Positions 1 through 10,459 of a stretch of DNA of 64,000 nucleotides are shown here, one piece after another (the stretch's first letter is position 1; every line of letters starts with the position of its first letter). Location of the stretch: NCBI GenBank assembly GCA_016710135.1, contig JADJLM010000001.1, forward strand, positions 124,001-188,000, written 5' to 3'. The notes beneath the pieces were generated by a model. The model saw nothing but the letters and a program-made list of their open reading frames with translations, had not been told where the DNA came from and made no database searches. The DNA comes from Nitrosomonas sp. (GTDB taxonomy: Bacteria; Pseudomonadota; Gammaproteobacteria; Burkholderiales; Nitrosomonadaceae). A program made the position numbers and the translations under genes.

Positions 1-1
1 T

Positions 2-379
2 GTTGGAGCCATAACCGGTGACAATGCATTAAAAGCTAAAGTGGGTGAGAAAGTATTATTCATTCATTCACAAGCTAATCGCGACTCACGTCCTCATTTA
101 ATTGGTGGTCATGGTGACTTAGTATGGCAAGGTGGTTCATTTAATGATCCTCCAATTACTAACCAAGAAACCTGGTTTGTACCCGGTGGAGCAGCCGTTG
201 CAGCACTTTATGATTTCAAAATGCCTGGTCTCTATGTTTACTTAAGCCACAACTTAATTGAAGCTGTATTGCTCGGCGCAGCAGCTCATATGAATGTTGA
301 AGGTGAATGGGATAATGACATCATGGAACAACTTAAAAAACCTGCAAGCTTTAACAAAGATGCAGCGATGGATCATTAA
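2..379 (+). CDS. nirK: Copper-containing nitrite reductase NirK, C-terminal part (5' end outside window)
   Basis: The open frame runs in from the left edge and ends at TAA 377-379, so only the second cupredoxin domain is visible. The segment RPHLIGGHGDLVW carries the catalytic His of the type 2 copper site, and LSHNLIEAVLLGAAAH carries the His that one subunit donates to the type 2 copper of its neighbour in the trimer. The family reduces nitrite to nitric oxide in the periplasm; in ammonia oxidisers it acts in nitrifier denitrification and nitrite tolerance. The GTG at 41 is internal, not a start, because the coding frame continues upstream of it. A strong terminator follows directly. Family assignment is firm; the subclass cannot be judged from the fragment. 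Confidence 0.9.
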   Translation, partial: VGAITGDNALKAKVGEKVLFIHSQANRDSRPHLIGGHGDLVWQGGSFNDPPITNQETWFVPGGAAVAALYDFKMPGLYVYLSHNLIEAVLLGAAAHMNVEGEWDNDIMEQLKKPASFNKDAAMDH

Positions 380-413
380 TTCATAAAGAAACAGTTTAGC
401 TTATTTAGAGAAA

Positions 414-443
414 ACGGCCCCCTACTTGGGGGTCGTTTTTTTT
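414..443 (+). terminator. Rho-independent terminator after nirK
   Basis: Nine-base arms ACGGCCCCC and GGGGGTCGT (one G-T pair) around a TACTT loop, followed by a run of eight T. It lies 34 bases after the nirK stop codon and separates nirK from gshA. Confidence 0.9.
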
Positions 444-526
444 ATACTTCTTTTGTAATCATGGTATTAGCGAGTAGAGCTAGTTAGCATGGTATAATCC
501 TAATTCAATCATTCAGATTTTATTTG

Positions 527-1813
527 ATGGCAGTACCACATCTTACTACGGCCTTACGCGGACCAATTCTTGCGCTTGAAAAGCGTATTCTTGAAGCCAT
601 GCCTGCAATCGAGCACTGGTTACGAGGAAAATGGCAACAACATATCATTCCGTTTTATTGCTCGGTCGATTTAAGAAATAGTGGGTTTAAACTAGCGCCG
701 GTTGATACGAATTTATTCCCGGGTGGATTTAACAATCTCAACACCGATTTTCTGCCACTTTGTGTACAAGCGATGATGGCTGCGGTAGAAGAAATCTGCC
801 CAGAAGCGCATAGCATTCTTATTATCCCAGAAAACCACACACGGAATATTTATTATCTCCAAAATGTGCATGTATTAGAGCGAATTATGAGGCATGCAGG
901 ATTAAATATCCGAATTGGTTCCTTGATACCAGAAATCACAGAGCCTACACTGATTAATCTACCCGATGGGAATACGCTACTTCTAGAACCAGTCGTAAGG
1001 AAAGGAAATCGATTGTCGGTTGAAAACTTTGATCCCTGCGCTATTTTGTTAAATAATGATCTTTCAAGCGGAATTCCTGATAGCTTAAAAAATTTAGATC
1101 AAATTATTATTCCTCCAATTCATGCAGGATGGACCACACGCTTAAAGTCACAGCATTTCACGGCTTATGATCGGGTAGCACAGGAATTTGCGGAATTGAT
1201 AGGTATCGATACATGGCTTATTAATCCCTATTTTAATTCTTGTGGGAAAATCGATTTTCACGAGGAGAAAGGGGTGGATTGTGTCGCAGCAACCGTAGAT
1301 GAAATACTCAGTAATATTCAAGAGAAATATACTCAATATGGCGTCAAGGAAGAACCTTTTGTAATTGTCAAGGCGGATGCGGGTACATATGGTATGGGGA
1401 TTATGACGGTAAAAGATGGTGCTGACGTTTATAAGCTTAATCGCAAGCAGCGTAATAAAATGGCTAAAATCAAAGAAGGTTTATCCGTGAGCCATGTTTT
1501 GGTACAGGAGGGTGTTTATACTTTTGAGAGCATCCATCAAGCAGTTGCTGAACCAGTAATCTATATGATTGATCGCTATGTTGTAGGTGGGTTCTATCGT
1601 GTTCATACCGGTAAAGGCATCGATGAGAATTTGAACGCACCTGGCATGCATTTCGTTCCATTAGCGTTTGATACTTCCTGCGTGCTTCCTAATCATGCAG
1701 CACTCCCAGATTCAGTTCCAAATAGATTCTATGCTTATGGTGTTGTGGCAAGGCTGGCTTTACTTGCTGCTGCTGTCGAACTAGAGCAGCATGCGCCTAA
1801 GCTGAATGCTTAA
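527..1813 (+). CDS. gshA: Glutamate-cysteine ligase (beta/gamma-proteobacterial GshA type)
   Basis: About 428 residues, matching the glutamate-cysteine ligase family first described in Acidithiobacillus ferrooxidans and common in betaproteobacteria, which is unrelated in length to the E. coli enzyme. Recognisable stretches include SVDLRNSGFKLAPVDTNLFP near residue 50 and the ATP-grasp-like VKADAGTYGMGIM near residue 285. It joins glutamate and cysteine, the first step of glutathione synthesis. It is followed 28 bases later by gshB, so the two probably form one transcript. The first possible start is TTG 524; ATG 527 directly after it is the more likely start. No strong ribosome binding site is visible. 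Confidence 0.92.
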   Translation: MAVPHLTTALRGPILALEKRILEAMPAIEHWLRGKWQQHIIPFYCSVDLRNSGFKLAPVDTNLFPGGFNNLNTDFLPLCVQAMMAAVEEICPEAHSILIIPENHTRNIYYLQNVHVLERIMRHAGLNIRIGSLIPEITEPTLINLPDGNTLLLEPVVRKGNRLSVENFDPCAILLNNDLSSGIPDSLKNLDQIIIPPIHAGWTTRLKSQHFTAYDRVAQEFAELIGIDTWLINPYFNSCGKIDFHEEKGVDCVAATVDEILSNIQEKYTQYGVKEEPFVIVKADAGTYGMGIMTVKDGADVYKLNRKQRNKMAKIKEGLSVSHVLVQEGVYTFESIHQAVAEPVIYMIDRYVVGGFYRVHTGKGIDENLNAPGMHFVPLAFDTSCVLPNHAALPDSVPNRFYAYGVVARLALLAAAVELEQHAPKLNA

Positions 1814-1841
1814 GCCTATTGAAGGTTATGGCTGATTCATC

Positions 1842-2840
1842 ATGAATCTGGTTTTTATTATTGATCCCTTAGAATCACTCAAAGTTGAGAAGGATTCGAG
1901 TATTGCGATGATACAAGAGGCTATCATGCGAGGTCATCGGGTTCTAGTAATGCATCAAGGTGATCTGAGCTATGAAAATAATATCGTCATGGCCAGAGTG
2001 AAAGAGCTGAGACTCAAACAACCGGAAGAGATTCATACACGTTGGTATGATGAAGGTTCAGAAGAAAGGATTCCATTAACGCAATTTGATGTAGTGTTGA
2101 TGCGTAAGGATCCACCTTTCGATATGGAATATATTTATAGTACCTACTTGCTTGAAATAGCGCAGCAACAGGGTGTATTGGTCATTAATAACCCTAAGAG
2201 TGTTAGAGACCATAATGAGAAGCTCGCTATTACAAAATTCCCGGATTTTATTCCTGCCACGATAGTAACTAGAAATGAACAACTGATTCGGGAATTCTTG
2301 AACCAACATCGAGATATCGTATTGAAACCATTAGATGGGATGGGAGGTGCTAGTATATTTCGTGTACATAGTACCGATCCCAATTTGAGCGTAATTCTTG
2401 AAATGATGACTCATTATGGAACTCGTACTATTATGGCCCAGCGATTTCTTCCAGAGATTGTGCTAGGTGACAAACGAATTTTACTCATTGCAGGAAAACC
2501 CGTACCCTATGCACTTGCGCGTAAACCAAAAGCCGGCGAGATCAGAGGGAATCTAGCTGCTGGTGGGATTGGCGTCATCCAACCTTTGACCGAACGTGAT
2601 GCCCAAATTGCAAATACTATTGGCCCTATTTTAAATAATGTAGGCTTGGTGTTGGTTGGACTTGATGTTATTGGGGATTCTTTAACAGAGATTAATGTAA
2701 CGAGCCCGACCGGCATGCGGGAAATAACCAAGCATACAGGATTCAATGTGGCCGGAATGATGATAGACGCTTTGGAGGAGTTAGTAGGGCGATTGAATTC
2801 TGATATGTATGAAAGTAATTTCGCTATCGCGGTATATTAA
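1842..2840 (+). CDS. gshB: Glutathione synthase
   Basis: 332 residues, the normal length. It is an ATP-grasp ligase adding glycine to gamma-glutamylcysteine. Visible landmarks are the N-terminal FIIDPLESLKVEKDSS, the substrate segment LMRKDPPFDMEYIYSTYLLE, the glycine-rich loop KPLDGMGGASIF and the metal-binding EINVTSPTGMREI near the end. It follows gshA in the same direction. Its last four bases overlap the end of the convergent hpnN gene, and there is no terminator between them. Confidence 0.96.
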   Translation: MNLVFIIDPLESLKVEKDSSIAMIQEAIMRGHRVLVMHQGDLSYENNIVMARVKELRLKQPEEIHTRWYDEGSEERIPLTQFDVVLMRKDPPFDMEYIYSTYLLEIAQQQGVLVINNPKSVRDHNEKLAITKFPDFIPATIVTRNEQLIREFLNQHRDIVLKPLDGMGGASIFRVHSTDPNLSVILEMMTHYGTRTIMAQRFLPEIVLGDKRILLIAGKPVPYALARKPKAGEIRGNLAAGGIGVIQPLTERDAQIANTIGPILNNVGLVLVGLDVIGDSLTEINVTSPTGMREITKHTGFNVAGMMIDALEELVGRLNSDMYESNFAIAVY

Positions 2841-5500
2841 AGATGATTAAACTTACTTTTTAAATGAGAAAGCAACGTAGGCAAAATAATAAAAACACAA
2901 ATTAGGATATGAAGAATCCCTATTGCTAACACCATTCCCATGCTTGCTGTTCCCTGATGTGAAGATAGAACTAAACTACCAAATCCTGCCATAGTCGTAA
3001 GTGCACTGTAAAATATTGCAGACCCTGTACTTGTCTGTAGCAAACTGTTTTGTTTTTCTGCAGCATTCAAACTTCGGTAAACCATATGAATACTACTGTC
3101 AATACCAATACCGAGTAAGAGTGGTAAAGCAATTACGTTGGCGAAATTAAATGGAATATTGAGCAGTGTTGTTGTGGCTACAGTAAATAGTGCTGCGAGA
3201 AGTAATGGTAGGAGGGTTATTGCAACAAGTAACATATTTTTTCGCAGCAGTACATAGAGTGCCACTGTTACCCCAATTAAGGTAAGTACGAATGCATGGA
3301 TAAATGCATCAACGACAGCTTCCCCTGCTTCAAGCATAATGGCGGGTGTACCACTAATTTGTGGCACATATCGCTGAACTGATCGAATGAAACGTTTCAG
3401 CGCATCGTTATCATTGAGATTTTCTGAAGGATAAACAGCGACGAGATAATCACTTGACTGATTGTTCCAGCGTTGACGTAATGAGTCCGGTAAAGATTCA
3501 TCGGTAATGGAGCTTGCTTCAAGAGCAAGCTGGAGGCGATTGAGTACACTCGGCAGCTGACCGATAAGATCGTTTTGCAGCGCATTTAAGAAAAACTGTG
3601 TTTGTCCGGCAGGGAGTGTATGGATAAAGGTAAGTAGCTGATCAATTGAAAAGCTCAATTTTTTCCATGATTCAAGACCTAAGTGATCAGGTTTCTCAAT
3701 AATTAATTGTTTGAGCTGATATTGTAAATCTTCGAGTACTTGATTAATCGAAGTTAAATCAGTGGGTTCAAGATTGCCGCTTTCAGGGTAGCGTTCGGTA
3801 AAGAATGTAGGTCCTAGCGTGAGTGAGATTCCTTCAATGATTTGAAGTTTTTCATCCTGTTGAGTTGGTATGAAATCAGCGATACTAACAACCTTATCAA
3901 CGACAGGTAGGTTTGCTAGCAGCGCCGTCAGATTATTAGCTTCTTCAAGGCTTTTTGTAGTTGCCATCGATATCCAGGGTGAATGCTGCGTGTCAGCAAG
4001 TAACTCGCGAAAAGTCAGAACAGCTTCACCATTGGGAGCACTGAGATTCAATAAATTATAATCAAATCTAACTTGGTTCCATGTCGTGAGCGCAAGCACA
4101 AAGGAAAGCATAACTAACGTGTAGACCGTTTTAGGCCATTTCTGTGGGAGCTCTAGCCATTGTTGCGTTATTGATCTATTTTTGTGCTGCACATGATATT
4201 GAACTTTTGAGGGTAGGAAACGTTGCAACGCAGGAACGACAGTTAACGTAATGAATAAGCTGATAAACATGCCAGTTCCCGATATGATTCCTAGTTCAGC
4301 TATTCCGCGAAAGGTGGTTGGAATAAAAGCATAGAATCCAATTGCGGTTGTCAGCGCACAAACTAGTAGGGAGGGGCCGATATCATGAACGGCTTTAAGT
4401 AGTATTTCGATGACGGGTTGACCTGGGCGGCCTAATTCCTGGTACCGGAGTATCAAATGAATGGCATAATCTACCGCAAGCCCAATGTAAAGCGCAGCAA
4501 AAGCGATTGAAATTAAATTGAGATGGCCAATAGCTGCCGTTGTGAAAGCAGCTGTGATGACTAATCCAAGTAGCAAACTCACTAGCACGGTAATGATGGC
4601 ACCTGCTGATCGTAAAGCAACAAAAAGAATGAGCGTAACGATGATGAGCGCAACCAAACCTGCATATTCAGCACCATGCATGGCACTTAGTAATTCTTCA
4701 TAGGAAAGTGCAACTTCGCCAGTTATACGTAGTGTTGTTAAAAAATCATTTTCAAGATTGAGAGTCCGAAATGCCGCTCTTATTGCATCAATCGAATCTT
4801 TAGCTGCAAAGAGTTCGGTATAATCTAGCTTGGGTTGTAGGACGATGATTTCTTTGTAGCTACTTTGAGGGTGCTCATCATTAAATAATGCTTGCCAAGA
4901 AAGCGGTCTAGGGTTACTGGCGAGCCTTGCAGTCAACGTTGCTGAGATCCCATCTAGAATTGGATTCAATTGGAGGTCGCTGCCGTTACGAAATGCATCG
5001 ATAGCTTCTGCCAGGGTTTGAATGAAAGTGAATAAACTTGGGTTCTGAGCGATCCTAACGATTAGAGGTTGTGCTGTCGCGAGCCGATCCGCTAAAAACT
5101 CGAGTTCAGTGATATTTTTATAAAGCAAGCCATTTTGTTCTAAGAATGGCTCTCCGGCTCCAAAATAAATATCATAAGCTTCGATATGCCCATCTTTTAA
5201 ATAAGAGGTTAATCGGCTTGCTGCAGCATTGGCTTGTTCCGGTGTTGGCGCATCGAGTACCAGAATCAAGGTGTTTTCATATTGTGGAAATGCTTTACTA
5301 AGTTTTGCGAGGTTTACACGAAAAGGTAGCTCCTCGGATAACATATCAGCCGTATCCGTTAGAACTTCTAGATTACGCGCAGTGTAAATACCACACACAA
5401 TTCCAGTTATTAGTAAAAAGCACAAAATCCAAAAAGCGTTGCGATAGGAAAATGCTGCCCAGGCTACCAATGCATGTCCTTGATGTTCTTTATGCTTCAC
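2837..5500 (-). CDS. hpnN: Hopanoid-associated RND transporter HpnN
   Basis: 887 residues with the RND/MMPL layout: one membrane helix near residues 23-45, a large periplasmic loop, a block of five helices from about residue 275 (second half LALRSAGAIITVLVSLLLG), a second periplasmic loop and a final five-helix block from about residue 740. HpnN proteins move hopanoids from the inner to the outer membrane. It is the last gene of the minus-strand hpnH-hpnB-hpnM-hpnN block, which supports the specific name over a generic MMPL exporter. 192 bases separate it from hpnM, so it may have its own promoter. Confidence 0.88.
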   Translation of the reverse strand: MKHKEHQGHALVAWAAFSYRNAFWILCFLLITGIVCGIYTARNLEVLTDTADMLSEELPFRVNLAKLSKAFPQYENTLILVLDAPTPEQANAAASRLTSYLKDGHIEAYDIYFGAGEPFLEQNGLLYKNITELEFLADRLATAQPLIVRIAQNPSLFTFIQTLAEAIDAFRNGSDLQLNPILDGISATLTARLASNPRPLSWQALFNDEHPQSSYKEIIVLQPKLDYTELFAAKDSIDAIRAAFRTLNLENDFLTTLRITGEVALSYEELLSAMHGAEYAGLVALIIVTLILFVALRSAGAIITVLVSLLLGLVITAAFTTAAIGHLNLISIAFAALYIGLAVDYAIHLILRYQELGRPGQPVIEILLKAVHDIGPSLLVCALTTAIGFYAFIPTTFRGIAELGIISGTGMFISLFITLTVVPALQRFLPSKVQYHVQHKNRSITQQWLELPQKWPKTVYTLVMLSFVLALTTWNQVRFDYNLLNLSAPNGEAVLTFRELLADTQHSPWISMATTKSLEEANNLTALLANLPVVDKVVSIADFIPTQQDEKLQIIEGISLTLGPTFFTERYPESGNLEPTDLTSINQVLEDLQYQLKQLIIEKPDHLGLESWKKLSFSIDQLLTFIHTLPAGQTQFFLNALQNDLIGQLPSVLNRLQLALEASSITDESLPDSLRQRWNNQSSDYLVAVYPSENLNDNDALKRFIRSVQRYVPQISGTPAIMLEAGEAVVDAFIHAFVLTLIGVTVALYVLLRKNMLLVAITLLPLLLAALFTVATTTLLNIPFNFANVIALPLLLGIGIDSSIHMVYRSLNAAEKQNSLLQTSTGSAIFYSALTTMAGFGSLVLSSHQGTASMGMVLAIGILHILICVFIILPTLLSHLKSKFNHL

Positions 5501-5692
5501 TGTATTTCGCTATATTGAGAAAATGGAAAATTGTCTCAGGCACTAAATAAAAAGCTGAGCGCTATAAAGTTGGAAGTAGTATTGATAGTCTTTCATATCC
5601 TGTGATATTACGCTTAGGCTGGCAGTAAAACTCTGAATTACTCACTGACGTAAAAGGCTAGACGAGTGAACGTTTTCGAGTGCGTTTGGAAA

Positions 5693-6328
5693 TTAATTAT
5701 GTTGCTCAGCCTGTATAATTTTTTGCTCTAACTGGGAAAGTAGTGCAGAGAAGCCGTCGCGATGGATGATCGCACTATATTCCGCCCTTTTTAATGCAAG
5801 ATCGCTTACACCATCCGCTAGAATATTGATAATTTTCCAATTTTGGTTAGATCCTTGACGCATGACATAATCAAAATTAATTGCTTTGCCATCGGCTTGC
5901 ATGAGTTGACTGCGCACGAGTACTTGGTCTTTAGGTAATGTGCGCTTCTCAATAAACTCAAATCGCTCTTGATCGTATTGATTAAATCGCTCTGCATAGG
6001 TGGCAATGCTAAGCTTACTGAACATCTCGGTTATTGCTTGGTGTTGTTCTTCAGTGAGTTTATTCCAGTGTGTTCCCAGCACCGCTTTAATTATTGCTGG
6101 CAAATCATGAGACCGTTGAACTACGGGTGCAAGGAGATCAAAGCGCCCTTGATAACCTAGCTCAGCCCCTTTTTGCATCACTTGAATCAGTGTGGCTTGT
6201 AACTCGTGGATTACTTGCTCTGGTGTTTCGTTTTCAGGCGGTTGTGAATAAGACAGCGCTGGGGGAAACAGCATTAAGCTAAAGACGATCAGATAGTGCA
6301 AAAGAATAAGATTATAATGAGATTTCAT
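5693..6328 (-). CDS. hpnM: Hopanoid-associated MlaC/Ttg2-family periplasmic protein HpnM
   Basis: About 211 residues when started at ATG 6328, where the protein begins with a typical signal peptide (KSHYNLILLHYLIVFSLM, cleavage near SYSQ). An upstream in-frame start at 6361 would put 11 polar residues before it and is less likely. The rest matches the toluene-tolerance/MlaC fold, lipid-binding periplasmic proteins of ABC systems. The chosen start overlaps the end of hpnB by 17 bases, suggesting coupled translation. Position between hpnB and hpnN gives the HpnM name. Confidence 0.85.
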   Translation of the reverse strand: MKSHYNLILLHYLIVFSLMLFPPALSYSQPPENETPEQVIHELQATLIQVMQKGAELGYQGRFDLLAPVVQRSHDLPAIIKAVLGTHWNKLTEEQHQAITEMFSKLSIATYAERFNQYDQERFEFIEKRTLPKDQVLVRSQLMQADGKAINFDYVMRQGSNQNWKIINILADGVSDLALKRAEYSAIIHRDGFSALLSQLEQKIIQAEQHN

Positions 6329-7436
6329 AGCGACGATTTTTCCATAAAGCACGTTCTCCACGCCAATATCTCAATGCGGATGTCCAGGTCATTAGTAGGA
6401 ATAAACAACCGATAAGTGGTAATGTAACTACCCATAGCAATGAGCGGCGATAGAAACGGAGTGTTGGTATATAAGCAACGAATAAAGCTGCCCAGGTAAA
6501 TAGACCGATCATGACGCCAAGTGATTCTTTCACTAAGAATGATCCAACTGGTGCAAACCAGAACAGGCTAACCATAAGAAGTGTGCATATTAAAAGCCAA
6601 AAGATAGAATAATTTAATTGTGTGTACGCTGTTCGTGCCACCATATTCCAAATTGGCAGTATCGTTTGATATTCTCGATGGCTTTTAACTGAGCGACTTA
6701 ATCCAGTCCAGGTAAGGAAACCAGCTTGTTTAATACGGTTTGCTAGCGTGCAATCATCAATTAATGCATCTCGAAGACAATTAAATGCACCAATTTTATG
6801 AAGTGCCTCACGTTTTACAAGGATACAACCGCCCGCTGCAGCAGCAATCTTTGATCGGGGATTATTGGAAAGTTGGAAAGGGTACAGGAGTTTAAAGAAA
6901 AACACGAAGGCCGGCATTAGTAGGCGTTCGCTGAAATTACTCATATTGAGTTCCGCCATTAATGACACAAACGCCAACTGCTCATGTTCTGCTTTGTGCA
7001 GTAACGTGGCGACCATGCCATTATCGAGTTCGATATCAGCATCAAGCAGTAACACGTAAGATGTTTTTACATGTGCTAACCCCTGTTCAAGAGCCCATAA
7101 TTTACCACTCCAACCTTCAGGGAGAGCCTTGCCCGAGATAACCGTTACTGGAAAATTTTTAGCTTTCTTACAGGTATCGTCTTCAGATTGATCATCAACG
7201 ATGACAATCGGTAGATTTTCCCCCTGGGCTGACAGGGACCGTAGTGTTCTTTCAATTGAAGCGCTTTCATTTCGTGCCGGTATAAGAACCGTTACGTTAC
7301 TTATTTGTTTAACGCTTAATCCGAGGTTAGACTCAAGGCGCTCCTTTGTGCTCGTTTGCTTCCAAGGTAATAGTACAATAATCCACCAAATAAAAGCACC
7401 GAGAAGTGCAAAACCAACGGTAAAAATTTCAAACAT
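6312..7436 (-). CDS. hpnB: Hopanoid-associated glycosyltransferase HpnB
   Basis: 374 residues, a family 2 glycosyltransferase: an N-terminal membrane helix, the nucleotide-sugar binding VTVLIPARNESASIERTL at about residues 48-65, a DxD-type LLLDADIEL near residue 130, a later RDALIDDCTLANRIKQAG acceptor-site segment, and three C-terminal membrane helices. HpnB-type enzymes are found in hopanoid gene clusters and are thought to modify the hopanoid head group. It lies 76 bases downstream of hpnH in the same direction. Confidence 0.88.
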   Translation of the reverse strand: MFEIFTVGFALLGAFIWWIIVLLPWKQTSTKERLESNLGLSVKQISNVTVLIPARNESASIERTLRSLSAQGENLPIVIVDDQSEDDTCKKAKNFPVTVISGKALPEGWSGKLWALEQGLAHVKTSYVLLLDADIELDNGMVATLLHKAEHEQLAFVSLMAELNMSNFSERLLMPAFVFFFKLLYPFQLSNNPRSKIAAAAGGCILVKREALHKIGAFNCLRDALIDDCTLANRIKQAGFLTWTGLSRSVKSHREYQTILPIWNMVARTAYTQLNYSIFWLLICTLLMVSLFWFAPVGSFLVKESLGVMIGLFTWAALFVAYIPTLRFYRRSLLWVVTLPLIGCLFLLMTWTSALRYWRGERALWKNRRYEISL

Positions 7437-7512
7437 AATTTAAATAACGATATAGCGGGGACAGTTCTAGTGTCACTGTTCGATGTAGTGAAATAAAATT
7501 CTCCCCGGCTAT

Positions 7513-8676
7513 CTATTTTTTATTTGATATATCTCCTGAAGAAGAAGCTTCTATTGCTTTTTGTTTTACAACCACAGGTATTGGGAAATCCTTGTGTGCA
7601 TTACTTGTGTCGTTATTGGCGTTAACTTGCTGCGAAGGATCGGTTGCCATTGGGCCATCAGTTTTAGGTCCATTTAAACTGACACGCATTGCTTTGATTG
7701 GGTGTGCAAAAGTATCATTAATAGCAGTTGGTTCAAACCCGCAGTGGGCCATGCAGTTTGCACATTTAGGGTTTTTTCCTACGCCGTATTTATCCCAGTT
7801 AGTATCTTCCATCAACTCACGGAAGCTTGATGCATAACCTTCATCAACGAGCAAATAACAAGGGCGTTGCCACCCGAATAAGTTACGAGTTGGATTGCCC
7901 CAAGCAGTACATTGATAACTTTGATTCCCTGCTAAAAAATCTAAATACAAACTGGAATGATTGAATTTCCAGGGACGTTTGCGTTTTTTACCTTCTTGAA
8001 AGATGGCGCGAAACAAGCGTTTGCTGACAGAACGTTGAAGGAAAACATCTTGTCGGGGGGCATGCTCATAGCTAAATCCTGGGGAAACGTTAATACCTTC
8101 AACACCTAACTCAGTAGCGGTGTCAAAAAAATCAGCAACTTCTTCTGCTGTTTCATTCTGAAAGAGTGTGCAGTTAACAGTTACTCTAAATCCGCGATCA
8201 AGTGCTTTCTTAATAACGGGAATCACTTTTTCGTATACCCCGTCACGGCATACCGATGCGTCATGACGCTCTTTATTGCCATCGAGGTGAATAGAGAACG
8301 TAAAGTAGGGGGAAGGTTTATAATCATCCATCCGATCGTCTAGAAGTAGTGCATTGGTACATAAATACACAAACTTCTTGCGCTGTATTATTCCTTCTAC
8401 GATTTGAGGCATCTCTTTGTGAATTAGCGGTTCTCCACCTGCGATTGAAACAACAGGCACGCCACATTCATCAACAGCATCCAGGCATTCTTTAACGCTT
8501 AGACGACGTTTTAATGTTTCATCAGGATAGTCGATTTTTCCACAGCCAGCACAAGCAAGATTACATTGAAATAAAGGCTCGAGCATCAACACGAGCGGAT
8601 AGCGCTTATTACCTAAAATTTTCTGTTTTAATATGTAGCTTCCCACTCGGTATTTTTGTAAAAAAGGGATACCCAT
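7513..8676 (-). CDS. hpnH: Adenosyl-hopene transferase HpnH (radical SAM)
   Basis: 387 residues. The radical SAM CxxxCxxC motif is FQCNLACAGC (Cys38, Cys42, Cys45), followed by the SAM-binding SIAGGEPLIH. A C-terminal cysteine cluster (CANCMAHCGFEP) is also typical of HpnH. The enzyme attaches adenosine to diploptene/hopene, the first step to extended C35 hopanoids. The ATG at 8676 has a good purine-rich ribosome binding site (GAGAGAGGA) 5 bases upstream. First gene of the minus-strand hopanoid block; squalene-hopene cyclase is not in this window. Confidence 0.95.
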   Translation of the reverse strand: MGIPFLQKYRVGSYILKQKILGNKRYPLVLMLEPLFQCNLACAGCGKIDYPDETLKRRLSVKECLDAVDECGVPVVSIAGGEPLIHKEMPQIVEGIIQRKKFVYLCTNALLLDDRMDDYKPSPYFTFSIHLDGNKERHDASVCRDGVYEKVIPVIKKALDRGFRVTVNCTLFQNETAEEVADFFDTATELGVEGINVSPGFSYEHAPRQDVFLQRSVSKRLFRAIFQEGKKRKRPWKFNHSSLYLDFLAGNQSYQCTAWGNPTRNLFGWQRPCYLLVDEGYASSFRELMEDTNWDKYGVGKNPKCANCMAHCGFEPTAINDTFAHPIKAMRVSLNGPKTDGPMATDPSQQVNANNDTSNAHKDFPIPVVVKQKAIEASSSGDISNKK

Positions 8677-8997
8677 TCAAATTCCTCTCTCTATTTTTGA
8701 TGGTAAGATTATTCGTAATCCTAGCATGGCTGGCTAATAAACTGAAGTTTTAGCGGAATTAACATTCGATTATGGTGATTTAGCATAAACAAAAATGAGA
8801 CACTATCAAAGCTGGAAGCGATTTTTATTGAATAAGCTATAAGAGATAGGTTGACAATCGAAACGAGCTTCATTAAGGAAATGGGCTGGGTCGGTTTTAT
8901 TTAGTAATTTTGTAGCCATCAACTTAATTTCTTTCGCTTGCGCCGCATTCTTATCTTGTAATTAAGATAAAATAGCGGGAAAAACAGGATATGCCTC
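8677..8997. other. Divergent intergenic region hpnH / purB, no gene seen
   Basis: 321 bases between the divergent starts of hpnH and purB. I see no credible ORF, RNA gene or repeat. It must hold the two divergent promoters, but no hexamer pair stands out clearly. Confidence 0.5.
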
Positions 8998-10379
8998 ATG
9001 ACTTTTCAAACGATATGCGCACTTTCTCCGCTTGATGGTCGTTACAATGCTAAAACTTCTGCTTTAAGGCCCTATTTTAGTGAATTTGCCTTAATTCGAT
9101 ATCGAGTCATCGTCGAAATTGAATGGCTTAAGGCTTTGAGTAACGAACCACTTATTGGTGAAATTTCTCCTTTCTCAGTAAAAATCATCAGTGAATTAGA
9201 AGGTTTGGAAAAAAAATTTTCGGTAGCCGATGCAGAAGCCATTAAGGCAATCGAAGCAAGCACTAATCATGATGTAAAAGCCGTCGAATATTGGCTAAAA
9301 GAGACTTTTTCTCAGTATTCAGACATTGTGAATGTGATTGAATTTATTCATTTTGCCTGTACTTCTGAGGATATTAATAACCTTTCACATGGTTTGATGC
9401 TCAAAAACAGTCGTGATGAAGTAATGCTGCCCATGCTTTATACACTGATCGATAAGCTCCAAACAATGGCACATCAATTTGCGAGTGTTCCGCTACTGAG
9501 TCGCACACATGGACAACCAGCAACGCCAACAACGGTGGGTAAGGAAATGGCTAATGTCGCTCATCGTTTAAATTATGCATGTGATCATCTAAAGGCGATT
9601 GCTTTATTGGGAAAAATCAATGGTGCTGTAGGAAACTATAATGCACATATGATTGCTTATCCAAACGTGGACTGGGAAAAGTTTGCTCAAAATTTTGTAG
9701 AAAAGCTGGGACTGACGTTTAATCCTTTTACAACTCAGATAGAACCGCATGATGCGAGTGCGGAGCTATTTGATGCGTATGCGCGCATAAATACGATTTT
9801 GCTTGATTTAAATCGTGATATCTGGGGCTATATTTCCCTTGGGTACTTCAAGCAAAAAATGAAGGAAAATGAAGTTGGCTCATCGACAATGCCGCATAAA
9901 GTAAATCCAATTGATTTTGAAAATTCTGAAGGAAATCTGGGTGTTGCTAATGCGTTATTGAGACATTTGAGTGAGAAATTACCTCTATCACGTTGGCAAA
10001 GAGATTTAACGGACTCAACGGTATTACGTAATATGGGAGTTGCGTTAGGCCATACATTGCTTGCTTATGATTCCTGTATAAAAGGTCTTAATAAGCTTGA
10101 AATTAATCTCATATCAATACAACGTGACTTACAAGATGCCTGGGAAGTGTTAGCAGAACCCGTTCAAATGGTAATGCGTCGTTTTGGGATAAAAAACCTT
10201 ATGAACGATTGAAAGCATTGACACGTGGAAAATCTGGTATATCCCAAGAAACTCTACATCAGTTTATACAATCGTTAGAGATTCCACAGAAGGAGAAACA
10301 ACAACTTCTCGAATTGACTACCTCGAATTATATTGGATTAGCAGAAAAACTAGCGAAAGGTATCCATTGTAAACATTAG
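8998..10379 (+). CDS. purB: Adenylosuccinate lyase PurB, reading frame broken near the 3' end
   Basis: Residues 1-395 match PurB in one frame, including SPLDGRY at the N-terminus and the signature loop GSSTMPHKVNPIDFENSEG. The frame then runs to a false stop at 10210-10212. The expected C-terminal part (PYERLKALTRGKSG to NYIGLAEKLAKGI) continues in the next frame to TAG 10377-10379. One missing A in the A6 run 10191-10196 explains it: seven A would restore GIKKPYERLK. The enzyme acts twice in purine synthesis (SAICAR and adenylosuccinate cleavage) and is normally essential, so a sequencing deletion is more likely than a true mutation. Confidence 0.93.
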
Positions 10380-10405
10380 GGTTGATAATTTTTTTTGAGA
10401 AAAAA

Positions 10406-10433
10406 CTTGAAATTAGAAAAATGTGCCCCACAT
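10406..10433 (+). promoter_or_regulatory. Sigma-32 heat-shock promoter of grpE
   Basis: CTTGAAA (10406-10412), 13-base spacer, then CCCCACAT (10426-10433), close to the sigma-32 consensus CTTGAAA-N11-16-CCCCATNT. It ends 26 bases before the grpE ATG. Confidence 0.85.
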
Positions 10434-10459
10434 AACTGGAAAAATTATAGAGAGGATAT